DNA of 64,000 nt from Adenanthera pavonina (taxonomy: Eukaryota > Streptophyta > Magnoliopsida > Fabales > Fabaceae): NCBI GenBank assembly GCA_026686845.1, contig JAIVEN010000008.1:15902501-15966500 (forward strand), in the 5' to 3' direction. Positions 44,995 to 56,039 of this stretch are shown one piece after another. The position numbers and the translations under genes are program-made. The first letter of the stretch is position 1. Each line of letters begins with the position of its first letter. Under the pieces are notes generated by a model. That model ran no database searches. It worked only from the letters and a program-made list of their open reading frames with translations, and was not told the DNA's origin.

Positions 44995-46218
44995 AAATAA
45001 AATGGATCAATACTAATTCAATCCCAAATAATATGGTAGAGTGATCACATCTATTTCCATATGTTGGATTACCTCTTTTTGTCTGGATCTCAATATGGTC
45101 ACCAGGTTTCAAATCATTATTCTTGGACACATAAAGAGTACGTGGATTAGTGTGAACTGGGGACAATCTCAACCTATCCCACGTTATATTTTTCTCAATT
45201 ACTTGCCACTCTCCTGTTGGAAACCTGCAACGAAAACTACTCATGAAAATGTGCAAATTTTTCTATAATAAAGCTACAAATTGGATTACGGAAGTTTATT
45301 TCTAAATTCTGAGTGGCACCCAACTAACTATCTCAATATTACCTTGATTGAAAGGTGTTTGAGACATGACCATAGCTGAGCAACGCATCATATAATCTCG
45401 GACGCTACAACTATTTATTAGTAAATCTAACTTTTCAATTTCTACAATGAAGTTATAACGATTTCAACATTAAAAAAAAAGGTTTAAGAGTAAAATAACT
45501 TGCGGGCGTCATTTAATTTTATAAACCTAAGTAAGGAACCAAAATCGACCACCTTGAAGAGAGATATATAAAGCCAACAACAATATTGGTCTTATCCCAC
45601 TAATGTGAGGTCGGCTACATGGATCATACACGTCATTGTACTCTATCAAACACTATCTCCTCTGATAAATTATTTCTCAATAAGTCATTTCTTATAACTT
45701 CACTTAGTATTCTTTTTTTGTCTTCCTCTACACCTTTTGATAGGGCTCCAAACCATCTGATCAACTCTTTTTAATGGCCCCTCATGTCTTCTTCTTTATA
45801 CATGCCCAAACCACCTAATGAATTGACATGGATCAGAGATATACAAAGCCATGTTGGAATAATTTGACAGTAATGGATTAGTTGAGGCTCTAGGGTTTTT
45901 CATATACTAAGAAAGGCATAAAAAAAACCAAATTCCATTGAACGAACCTAATCATCCATTTGGATTCATTTGCAATGAGGAGCTTTCTTTATTCGTTATC
46001 CTCATCATATGAAATTGCCACTTTCTGTGAGCAACATCACCAAGTAGTCTTCCCCACTTGCGCTGTATGTGTTTCTTCCATAATCCATTATTTCTGCATC
46101 TACGCATCAAACAAGGGCACACCTCTGACACACTACGTAGTTCATTTGGTGAAAAGCGCTCAAGAATGTTGTCCAGGATGAGTTATGGTAGATTCAAGAG
46201 AGAAGCCTCTTTCTTCAT
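44995..46218 (-). pseudogene. F-box pseudogene 3, partial copy of F-box gene 1 (exons 1-3)
   Basis: A duplicate of F-box gene 1 lacking exons 4 and 5. Exon 1 starts at ATG 46218. It has GAA-to-TAA in the F-box (LP-stop-LILD), a TGA where gene 1 has TCG, and a 258-bp RTE LINE insertion at 45577-45834. Exon 2 (about 45409-45348) and exon 3 (from 45224) are well preserved, but the donor after exon 3 is lost (ggaaat instead of ggtaat). Homology with gene 1 stops at about 44992, inside what was intron 3. Confidence 0.85.
45577..45834 (-). mobile_element. 5'-truncated RTE-type LINE 3' end inserted in F-box pseudogene 3
   Basis: 258 bp flanked by a 17-bp target duplication (agagatata-t/c-aaagcca at 45560-45576 and 45835-45851). 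On the minus strand it encodes the tail of an RTE reverse transcriptase: a WFGHV-like phrase, then a basic 'RCRGRQKK' segment, then the 3' end whose reverse complement is 'cttatcccactaatgtgagg', ending in a short TTGTTGTT-type repeat. This tail is shared with plant Au-type SINEs, but the coding remnant favours the LINE. F-box gene 1 lacks the insertion. Confidence 0.8.
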
Positions 46219-46677
46219 CAGCTTTGGTACTTTGTTCATCGAGTACATGCTTATTATTAATGTAAATATGGATTTTGCTCTTGAAGATCAAATTCAACAA
46301 TTTTGATCGAGACCTACATTATATATCTTTGCTAATGATACTTTCTTTGTCTTTGGTCTTTGTTTTTGACCCATCAATCACACACAGGCTACTGTTTTGT
46401 ATGCATGCGTTTGTCCAGCATAAAAGTTTTCGTGTAAAATTAACAATGAGACTAAATAATAACAATAAGAAATAGAATTGAATTTAATACTGCTATTATA
46501 TATTATATGTCTCAAACTGTCTGCCACAATGCTACTTAATATTTGTCGTCACTAACACTATTGTGGACTAATATTCTAGCCAACAAAATTGTGGACTAAT
46601 ATATTGGGTGTGTCTATGCCACTGAAAGATACATTAAAGTTCCTTTTGTCATTCAAAAATAAGAGAAGACAATTAAC

Positions 46678-46775
46678 TACTAAGTGATTGGTTTAACTGA
46701 TAAGAGGTTATACTAACTTAACTAAAGGTCTTAAGCTTAAACTTACAAAATGTAGCAATGTTAAATACTTGGTTA
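46678..46775 (+). mobile_element. Possible tRNA-derived SINE fragment
   Basis: About 98 bp absent from the corresponding site in the first block (near 39695). Phrases such as 'taagtgattggtttaactga' and 'aaaggtcttaagcttaaact' resemble degenerate pol III A and B boxes of tRNA-derived SINEs. The B box lacks the GGTTCGA core and no clear TSD is seen, so this is tentative. Confidence 0.3.
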
Positions 46776-46887
46776 AAATTTGCACATACAAATCAATTGG
46801 CCTCGAGTCATAAATTTCTAAATAAGATATAAGCATGTGAACAGAAACAGCCCCAAACAAATTGAATTTAAGAAAGGAACATTATAA

Positions 46888-47258
46888 GGGCTTGTTTAAT
46901 TGTCCTTTTTCAAAACCAAACCATGGTTTTGAAAAATGATGTGTTTGCCAAAAACCAAACCATCTTTTTGAAAAATAAAAAGTGATTTTAACAATGGTTT
47001 TGGAAAAAAAAAATGATAGTTACTTTTTTGTTAATAAAATAAAGGTTTTGGAAAAGAAAGAGGATGTTGACCTTATATTATATATTTAAAGTATTTTTAA
47101 CACTTATCATTCAAACAGATTTTTTGTTAAATTATAGTTTTGTAAAAATAATATCCAAATATAATAACTTATAATAAATTTACTTTTACCTAAACTTTAT
47201 TTTTACAAATTTCATTTATTCTAATTTACTTTTTCAAAACTGAAAACCAAATGGCCCA
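46888..47258. mobile_element. Tourist/Harbinger-like MITE
   Basis: About 371 bp starting 'gggcttgtttaattgtcctt' and ending '...aaaaccaaatggccca', imperfect inverted ends of the 'GGGCNTGTTTGG' type; the inside repeats 'caaaaccaaaccat'. Left flank is TAA; the right flank GAA corresponds to TAA in the empty site of the first block (~39825). A 3-bp TAA site is typical of PIF/Harbinger elements. Confidence 0.65.
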
Positions 47259-48489
47259 GAAGCTTGTCATTCAACATTAATTTCTGCAAATTCAAGGAGA
47301 CATCAAATATTGATCGTAGGCTTTGAAATGAATTATTCCAGATAAGTAGTATATATTTCTTACTCTCTAGGTCAGCTCAAGAACTAATTCTCTTTTAGTT
47401 TTCACGGTGAAGTATTCTTACTCTCTTAATTAAATGTAAAACAATCTCTTTTTATAGGGCAATTGTTCTTTTTCACAAGTAATTTACTTGGGGAACCTTG
47501 AAATTGCAAAGATTTCCTAACCACAAGCACCACACTAGTTGAAGATATTTCATTTGACCACACTTCCATAACTAAGAATTTTCTCCTGCCATTAATTATT
47601 TAAGTTTTTAAGCAAGGATGCATAAATTTTCAATGTGATTGGCAAATAGTATTGCTTTGTAACTATAATTTCGTTGAATCAAAATAACTTAATTTAGTCA
47701 AATATTTATTATAAAAATTCAACCGTGAGATTGTCTCACCATTTAAATTAGTGGAGGGAAACTTTAAATAATATCAATTAAAAATTTTTGGGTCTAAAAG
47801 AATATTGAATGGGCTTCTTAAATTAGTGGGCTTGGCTCACCACCTAGCAGATTCATTATTTGGGCCATATGATTCATAAAAGTGGACAGCCGTATCTTTA
47901 TTAATTGGGTCACATGATTATTACAAGGGGATAGCCCACACAATTAATATTCCACGATACAGTACACTCACAATATCTAAAACCAATCATACACCGTACT
48001 GCCAAGATATAAAACAAAATTTGATTATTGAATGATCTAAAACGGATGACACCTTCCACTTTGATAGGCTCTTTGTGTTCGATATCTGTTGAAAAGTAGA
48101 ATCCAGAGAATGGGAGAAAAAAAAATAGTAACTAAGCAGAATATAGAGAATGAGAAAAAAAAAAATAGTAAGCATGCAAAAAAACAATTCAGATCAGGAA
48201 AGTATTACCAGAAATTTACTCAGGGTATGGGAAACTGTGCTGCACCACCGGAGGCATGGATAATACAAACTCAGGCATCTATCAAATAGAGTAACAGGGA
48301 ACTTAATTTAACATATCTAGTGCAGATAGATCACTAATACATGAAATTACAAAAACAATTTTCATAAATGCTCGATAAAATTTAAACATGATTATATATT
48401 TTCTTCTTAATTACTTTGAGCATCTATATTTTGAAGGATTTAGAGCGTTTTGATATTTGGTTCAATTACAACTTGGATAAAAGAAAATG

Positions 48490-49517
48490 GGGTCAAACTC
48501 TGAATTGTACCTGACGTTGAGGGCAAAGCTTCTTCCGCATATCAATCTCCTCTTCACTCTGAATCTTTCTAATTCCTCCATAGAAGCGAGCCGTTCCATC
48601 ATCGTGCTCCTTGTAGCTGTTTTTGCTGAGCACTAAGCGTCTCATTTGCGATTCAGGAGAGTACTGCTTAAACTCCACCACCACCATTTCTTTCACCCAC
48701 TAAATAATCAATATATATATATATATATAACACCAACACCTAAATCACGTTTGCTTTCCTGTGAGAAATTCCGTGGGAAAGTGATTTCTCACAGATTTTG
48801 GCCATGAGAAAATAATTGGTAACCAAGAACCACAAAACCATGTAATCTCACCACTTTGGTCACACACAATAATTCTCATTCCCATCACATGCATGTCTCC
48901 TGGTGTCCAATAACAGCATACCACCAATCTGCATGTTATAATGGCATAAACAATTAGAAGTTATGATCATTTTCTAATTGAGAAACCTGATAGCTCAAAA
49001 GCAAGCCTACCTACCATAAGACATTTGTCTAGTTGTTCTAAACTGGATTTCAATGTGATCCCCAGATTTTAAATCATCCAAATCAGAGACATGAAGGGCA
49101 TTTGGACGAGTGTCGACTGGTCACTTGATCCCACCCTACATTTTATTTTTTTATTAACTGCCAACTACCATGCTGTTTTCCGCAACCAAAAATTAATATC
49201 CATTCATCTTAAAAGAGACCAAATCGAAATTAGTAATCCTCAAAAATACAAAATCTACAAGAGCAATTCCTATGTAGTTTGAAAGAAAAAGTAGTCGTTC
49301 CCTTATGTACGTGCTTGAAAGGAATCCGTTTTGGAGTCATAGCTGAGAAGGGCATGATAGCATGATAGAAAAAATTTAGAGCACTGCAACACAGTATATA
49401 TAGAATATCACATCAAGATAGTGAATGTGTCTCTTTATAAGAAAAAAAATTACAAGACTTTTTGAAATATCAATTTTACCTTGTAAATTTGAGCAGGGAA
49501 CCAGAACCTACCACTCT
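48490..49517 (-). pseudogene. F-box pseudogene 4, partial copy of F-box gene 2 lacking the F-box
   Basis: It contains the last few codons of exon 1 (SGRFWFPAQIYK, ~49517-49480) and exons 2-5 of F-box gene 2. Exon 5 at 48696-48493 reads MKEMVVVEFKQYSPESQ ... YGGIRKIQSEEEIDM. It lacks the F-box and a start codon because homology with gene 2 ends at about 49517, inside exon 1. It shares with gene 2 the exon 3 stop and the altered acceptor, but not the exon 1 TAG (it has AGG there). Exon 3 also has a short deletion. Confidence 0.85.
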
Positions 49518-50529
49518 CTAATCATTTTTTTTAATTTTACAATCGGTGAATTTTTTTTAATGCACTCTAAAATTGAAGTTTATTTGTACACCGTTACATG
49601 GCACATGCTTATATTGGCATTGGATGCCATATGGCAATAGATGGACTAACTTCTAATGACAAAATATATTCATCAATTTTTTTTATCGGAAATATTATTC
49701 TACTAAATAGGTATGAATCCACACATATGAGTCCAGGAAAAAAAAGGAAATACGATGATGTGTGATCATGTGATATAAGGCCTACACGTGGACTTTGACC
49801 GTGTGAAGTTAACAATTGATACGGGTGTGCACAGGTTGGATTTGGCTGGATTTGTAATTGACCTGAAGTTTGACCCCATTTTTCCATTTTTTTTAAGAAA
49901 AGTTTTAGATACTTAAACTTATCTTCTTGACATATACTTATCAAATCAAATCTGAATATTTGAATTTTAAATTTAAAATGAATTAATAATTTTAATAACA
50001 AAAGTTAGTTGTAAAACGAATATTAAATAAATGATCACTTATTCCTGGTTTAAAGCATATAAACTTAACTACATAAGTTTTTTCTTATTTTTCACTTACA
50101 TATAATCAAAAGGCAATAATAAATTTAACAATCAACAATACATCTTCTATTCAACCATCAACATCATCAATTCAACCATTAACATAGACATTAAAACAAC
50201 AAGATACAACTTACGGGAACATTTAAATATAATCCACTTCAACATTCAACATCAAGGTTCAAGAACAGTAAGCATTATTAAAACAACATGTAAATAACTA
50301 AAATAATAATTAAAGATCAGGCATTCAGCATATGATAGATTTCGAATTTTAATTGAATAGGTCAATGATTTCAAATTCAATTGAATAGGTTAATAATCAT
50401 GAATTCATTGATTATTATTAATTTATTTCAAATAAAAATTATTTTTGATTAATTAAATAGTTTCAGATAAAATAATATTATTACCTTTTTTTTGGCCAAT
50501 AATATTATTACCGTTTCGAATTAATTAAG
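49518..50529. other. AT-rich intergenic region
   Basis: No gene or clear element seen; sequence to the right of the duplication breakpoint. Confidence 0.5.
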
Positions 50530-50800
50530 TCCCTGCTCCATCAGGATTGGGTTGTGGAATTTAGTAATGTCCATGGTGACAGTAATGTACGTGCTGACTA
50601 TTGGTTTTTTTTTTTTTGGTAAAAATGTTCTTGCTGACTTTCTTGTTACTTTAGCGATGCCTTGTCCTTGGGCCTAGGTTATAACCACTTCTATTTATCC
50701 CCCAAATGGAATTAACGCTTTGCTAGCCCAATATGCTGTTGGTCGATCTTAAGAATTGTTTCATGTAACGGCTTGCTTCTCCTTTGTCCAAAAAAAAAAA
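50530..50800 (+). mobile_element. 5'-truncated LINE fragment (RNase H end) with poly-A tail
   Basis: A plus-strand reading gives the C-terminal RNase H tail of a plant L1 ORF2 (DWVVEFSNVHGDSNVRAD, then LADFLVTLAMPCPW, then PPNGINALLAQYAVGRS), followed by an A run at 50790-50800. A ~30-bp T-rich segment near 50604-50633 interrupts it, bounded by repeats of 'tgctgact'. No intact frame. Confidence 0.65.
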
Positions 50801-52241
50801 CCACACAAAATGAGCTCACTAATAAACAAAACCATCTGCTTGGAGCTTTTTCAAATAAGCAAAATGAGATTGGGGTTTTCCCTTTTGGTATTTAACTTCA
50901 TGTTCATTTTTATTTTTGTCATATTTTTTCAAATATGGTTTGGAATAAAATCTCAGGAAAAAGAAGAAAAATTGTTTATTCTAATAAATTAAAAAGATAA
51001 CTCCTACAATAAAGGTTTTATTTTATTTTGTAAAATTTAAAGATTCTAATAAAGACTAATAAAATGTATAAAAAAAGAATAATAATCTACCAAAAAATAA
51101 TAACAAAGACTAATCGTACTGTAATTTCTTTTTTCTTTTACTGGATTTAGCATTAAATAAATTAAAAGCTGAGGCCTTTCTTCATGTATCAGTTTTTTTT
51201 TTAATCCTTGTTCTCCTTTTTTCAAAGTTCATCACCCAGATATGATCATCATCCATAAAAATACGACATTGACCTTTTTCCGTCCATAAAATGATGCTTG
51301 GTTAGTAAACAAAGAGCATATTGGAATTTGGACTAGAATTCTTGCCGCGAGAAATTAAAATAGATAAAGGTTAAAAAAAATTGATACAGCTCACAGTATG
51401 AGAAAATTTTGATATCGGCTGAGAACTCTAACGAATGAATGAGGAATAAACCCAGAAATAACCGAAATGAGGAAGACACATGCAGTGGAGGAGAATTCAA
51501 GAGACATTACTCTAGGGTTTTTCTTTCGAACAGAATTAATAAAACTTAAAAAATTAAGTCATTACACATTCAGGTAAAATTATTTGAGATGTTGTATTTT
51601 GACTATTTTCATTGGATAGTGTACAAATAATGTGGTAGTTTAAAAGTACCTGAGAATTTCTCATATATATATATAAATATATATTATTTGTATCAAAGCA
51701 AGAATAATGAATTTCCAGGATAAATCTTGAAAGAATGCATTAAACTCTATTATTTTTCGATATTTATCAATCAAATCAATATTTACTGTTATAGTTATCG
51801 CGGAAAAAGCAGACGGATATTTTTTAGTTTAAAAAATTCAAAAATTAAAAGATAATTAAGTCATTTAATTTAATTTTATATGCTGATGGATTTAGGCTCA
51901 TGGGTTTCATCCACGTATATTTTAACAACATGCAACACGTACGGAAGCCATTTTGTTCGGAAACTACTTGATGATTCCAAATTTTTTTACTTGAAAAAGT
52001 GAGATGCGTGCTGCCATTATCTTGAATTCTGGAAAATACTTTCTGCCATCAGCTTACAATATATAGTCTAACTACATCTATATATGTCTCCTATATGGAA
52101 AAAATCAGCAACTTTTTTCCATTCATCACTGATTCACTCAATATATGAAAACACATCTATATGTGTCTCCCATATGGAGAGAGAGCCTCGCAGTTCTCTA
52201 CAGTAGCTGCTGACATTCAGATTCGGGGGGTGGGAAGAGCT
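50801..52241. other. AT-rich intergenic region
   Basis: No gene seen. It includes TA microsatellites (near 51662) and T-rich tracts; 52060-52200 is the downstream flank of the minus-strand gene at 52242-53005. Confidence 0.5.
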
Positions 52242-53005
52242 TCAGACGGGCAAGTCATTTTCTTGAATCCCAGGAGAGTCGCTTTCTTCCATATCAAAGT
52301 TACTTGTTGCAGTATGACTGGAACGAAAATGTGAAATCATGCAACGTCGAAGCCATTGTACCATTTGTTGGAACAATCTGAATGTTGGTTCCACCACCAA
52401 GAAAGCCCGTATGATGGATGCAGCTAAACCCAAGGAGAGTGATAAGATGAAGAGAAGCAGTACAACAGCGAGAAGACCAATTAATGGAGTAAAGCTCTTT
52501 ATGATAGGAAGGAAAGTAGGTTAAATCTGAAGTTTGAATTCTGCCATCAAACCCATAGTATACAGGAATAACATCACAAAGAGAGCTCGCATAATGTTCC
52601 CATGCTCATCAAATAGGGACAAATTTTTGTATTGAAATTGAAATAGAACATAACCTCCTACGGTAGTAACCAAAGAAATTATGATAGGATGCGATGGTGA
52701 CAAATATTCTGCTTGTTCCTGGTTCAAACTGTAATGGCAAGAAATAAAAGCGAATTTAGGATCCTAAAATAGTTTTAACTACAATAATAGCAACAAATTA
52801 AATAATGGAAACAAAAAAATCTAACCCATTTCGTTAAAATTATAGAGGCAGTGAAAAATTTCAAAGATTAATAATTACATAATTTTTTTTTCTGTGGGTA
52901 GGTGCACAAAGTTGATTGAACCAAAATAAAATAATCGGAATACCATAAAGTTAATTAGCTTTGATAATACCTCTGTGGAAAGCTAAAGGTAGGAGTTGGA
53001 GGCAT
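52242..53005 (-). CDS. Small multi-pass membrane protein of unknown function, in-frame stop before the last third
   Basis: Minus strand. Exon 1 is 53005-52971 (MPPTPTFSFPQ, donor agag|gtatt) and exon 2 starts at 52728 after 'ttacag'. Phase is kept and the frame runs to TAA 52521-52523 (80 residues: HPIIISLVTTVGGYVLFQF and NIMRALFVMLFLYTMGLMAE look membrane-spanning). The same frame reopens after the stop and runs to 52242, with a third hydrophobic segment (LIGLLAVVLLLFILSLSLGL) and a polar tail (MEESDSPGIQENDLPV). So either the gene is newly broken, the short product is real, or a splice removes the stop. A TATA-like 'tatatata' lies upstream (~53144-53152). I do not recognise the family. Confidence 0.5.
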
Positions 53006-53380
53006 GCTGGAGGCGACGCTAGAAATTTGGTTCTTTGTTGTTGATATACGATGGAGACAGACAGAGAATATAAAAGAAAGACCAGGACAGGTGAGAGATT
53101 TCCCCCAAAATTTTGCACTGGGATATAGCTTTCTCTTCAGGGTATATATAATGGTCTTCCCCATAAGTCCACAAATCAAAAGAATTTATGAATTATAAAC
53201 TTTCTTAGAAGGTCCACAAATCAAACTACGAATGTATAAACTTTCTCGGAAACTTTCTCAGAAGGTCCACAAGTCATATTACGTATGTACAAACTTTCTC
53301 AGAAGGTATACAAAAATAAATCTGGTCAATGGGCCAGCGGCCACATCTTCGGGGCGTGTTGAAAACGTTAATTTAATTTA
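53006..53380. promoter_or_regulatory. Upstream region of the membrane-protein gene, with reiterated motif
   Basis: Besides the TATA-like sequence, the phrase 'aaactttctcagaaggt' and variants occur about four times between 53195 and 53310, ending in 'gggccagcggccacatctt'. A diverged version of this block is at 54410-54560. Confidence 0.4.
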
Positions 53381-53558
53381 GGGATAATTGGGTTTTGAAA
53401 AAAAATAAAAAGATATTTGACTTTTTATACCAAATTGACTTTTTGTGGAAAAAAATTGATTCTCGGTTCAAAATATTTCATTTTCATCCCAAAAAAAATT
53501 ATCTTTGATATCAAAAATCAAATATTTTTATTTTCTAGTCCCAAAACCCGATTATCCC
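53381..53558. mobile_element. MITE with 17-18 bp inverted ends
   Basis: Left end 'gggataattgggttttg' at 53381, right end 'caaaacccgattatccc' ending at 53558, near-perfect inverted repeats. Flanks TTTAATTTA (53372-53380) and TTTAATTTG (53559-53567) suggest a 9-bp target duplication with one change. Non-coding. Confidence 0.75.
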
Positions 53559-53567
53559 TTTAATTTG

Positions 53568-55724
53568 TTAATTTCCTAAGGCAAAATTATAGGAAATGCC
53601 TAATATAATATGATTTATTAATTTTCATATAATTTTCTAGTTTTCAAGTATGTGAATCAAAAGTTTTATAATGAAGTTGATATAATAATTTATTCTCAAT
53701 AAATAATGTGACTAATTCATTTATTTAATTTATCTTATAACTCTTAAATAAGTTTTAAATGATTTTAATTTTGAAAACATATTTTGGAATAAAAACCGTT
53801 ATAGGTACTGTTAATACTAAAAAATTTTTTTATAAATATTGCATGCGCCATTTAAAAAAGAATCTAACATGTTGATATAATTTAATATTTCAATTACATT
53901 ATTAATTTTTTATTAACATTTCTTTCGATGCTTTCAATTTTGAAAGTAAATCATGACAATTAATAGCAAAATATTCATTATAACGCAAAAAATTTTCACT
54001 ATTACTACCAAATTTTTTCAATTCATCCTAATTTAAAGTTTTAAAATTTTGGAATTCAAATAAAAAAATTAAAAAAAAAGATTTCATAATCTGAAAAAAA
54101 AAAGACTCAAATAAGCTCTTAATGAAAGAAATAGATTGATTAAATATGTATAGAAAATATTAAATACAAAAGAAACTTTAAGTGATGAATGTGTAATTTC
54201 TGTTGGCAAAAAAAAAAGATGAATGTGCAATTTCATCGTTAACATTCTCATTAAAATGTCCTTTTCTATTAATTATATGACATAAACCATGGTGATTATG
54301 ATCAAAATATGTACATGATAGGGTATATATGTGCATATAGAGGGGCTAAGGCAACCGCCTTGTCTTATAGCAAACACAACGGCTCTGCACATCTTAAACA
54401 CATACTTTCTCTGAAAGGTATATCTAATGGACCAATGGTCACGGTTTCCCCCAAAGTCACAAAGCAAAAGAATTTATAAACTTTCTCTGAAGGTATTAAA
54501 ATATAAAACTGGTCAGTGGGCCAGTGGCCACATCTTAAACGCATACTTTCTCTGAAGGTATTGTAAATATAAACTAAAAACACTTTCTCGGAATTTTTGA
54601 GAATTCGGAACCTTTCTCCCCACTGCGTCCCTCCTGCCAGGCTTTTTTTAAAAAATATTTTTCCCTTTTTTTTAAACAAAAGTTTATAGATGACAAAAAA
54701 AAAACTATCTCTTGGAGTCATAGATTAATATGACTAATTTTTATTTTTCTATTTTTTAATCTCCTACTATATAATTTTATGTCTACAGAAATCCAACTTT
54801 GCTTTGTAATATTTTATTTTTAAAAATTTTAAAAAACTGCACAATTTTATAACGATGTGATTTTATAGATGTATTTTTTTCATATGCAAGTTTTGATAAA
54901 AAAAAAAATATGGCAAGAGAAAGGCTGGAGGTGGAGGGTGCCAGCTGGAAACACCACCTCTCATTTTCACACAACCACGTTAGCTTTCGCGTTACAATAT
55001 TTTTTCTTGCTATAAAAAAATAATTTTTTCCTCTCTGCCAAGTGACTGTCGGCGCGTGCAATTGGTGTGAACTCACCCTCGCTAATTTGTTAGTATTAGA
55101 GAAAGCATTATATCTTAGAATTTAAATTTAAATATAAAATATATCTAATAATTCGTAATTGTTATTTTTAGAAATAAAGGTGTGTCTTAATTTTTTATGA
55201 GATTTATCATTTATTTAACGTAATTTGAAATTTTGAAATTATTATAGTGAGAAATTTCTTGAATATTTTCAAGAGAACTGCAACCAAGATAAATCTCTCT
55301 ATAATTTTGTCTATCCCTTATCTCTTGTATGATTTGTTTATCTATGTACAGACAATTTCACTTTTAAGCTAGCTAATTTGACCAAGACTATAAGCTAATT
55401 ATTTACAAGGTACACGATTTACTGTTTAAGCTTTAATTTCCACATAATCACCTATTCACCCCCTCTTTGGGTGATATTATAGTCCTCGTTCTTCCTTTGC
55501 TGCTCTTTCCTCACTGCACAAAGAATAAATTCATATAAACCCTCTTGCATTTGGACCTTCTAGCATATGCCCAGTTCAGGTGATTCTGGAGAGCCAAACT
55601 GATAAAGACGGCGCCAGCGACCTGTATGGGTAGCAAGTGCCAAGTGGGGTGCTTCATCCATGCTCTGCTAGTGCCTTATAATAATGAAGTGTTCTTGGTT
55701 CATGTGAGGGACCTAGCTGCTAGC
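53568..55724. other. AT-rich intergenic region
   Basis: No gene supported. It holds the second copy of the 'actttctctgaaggt' block (54410-54560). The stretch 55540-55724 is GC-richer and is the direct left flank of the solo LTR. Confidence 0.5.
54410..54560. repeat. Diverged copy of the block upstream of the membrane-protein gene
   Basis: Phrases 'aaaagaatttataaactttc' and 'gggccagtggccacatctt' match 53180-53350. The motif 'actttctctgaaggt' recurs here about three times. Confidence 0.65.
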
Positions 55725-55729
55725 ATATC
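55725..55729 (+). repeat. Target-site duplication, left copy (ATATC)
   Basis: ATATC at 55725-55729 and again at 60949-60953, flanking TG...CA ends. Confidence 0.8.
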
Positions 55730-56039
55730 TGTGAACACCGTATTTTGTCCGGATAATTTTAAAAAATAAATAAATATAATGATGATAATAAAAAATAATA
55801 GTAAAAATATAATAATAAATAAATAATAAAAAATGTAAAAAAAAAAAGAAAGAAAGAAAAGATTATATATATATATATATATATAAAAAGAAGCAAAACA
55901 AAAAAGAGCATAATAACAACAATGAAAAAAAAAAAAGAAATAGAAGTAAAAAAATAATAAAAACTTTAACCTTGGGCTGATTTCAGCCCAAGGTGATCTG
56001 AGCCCCATTTGGGGGCTCAACTCGAGCTTCACCTGAGCC

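Larger units (their letters stand above)
46219..48489. other. Intergenic region of the duplicated block
   Basis: Colinear with 39279-42374 except for insertions on either side. No gene seen. It contains the Tourist-like MITE (46888-47258) and a possible SINE remnant (46678-46775). Confidence 0.65.
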
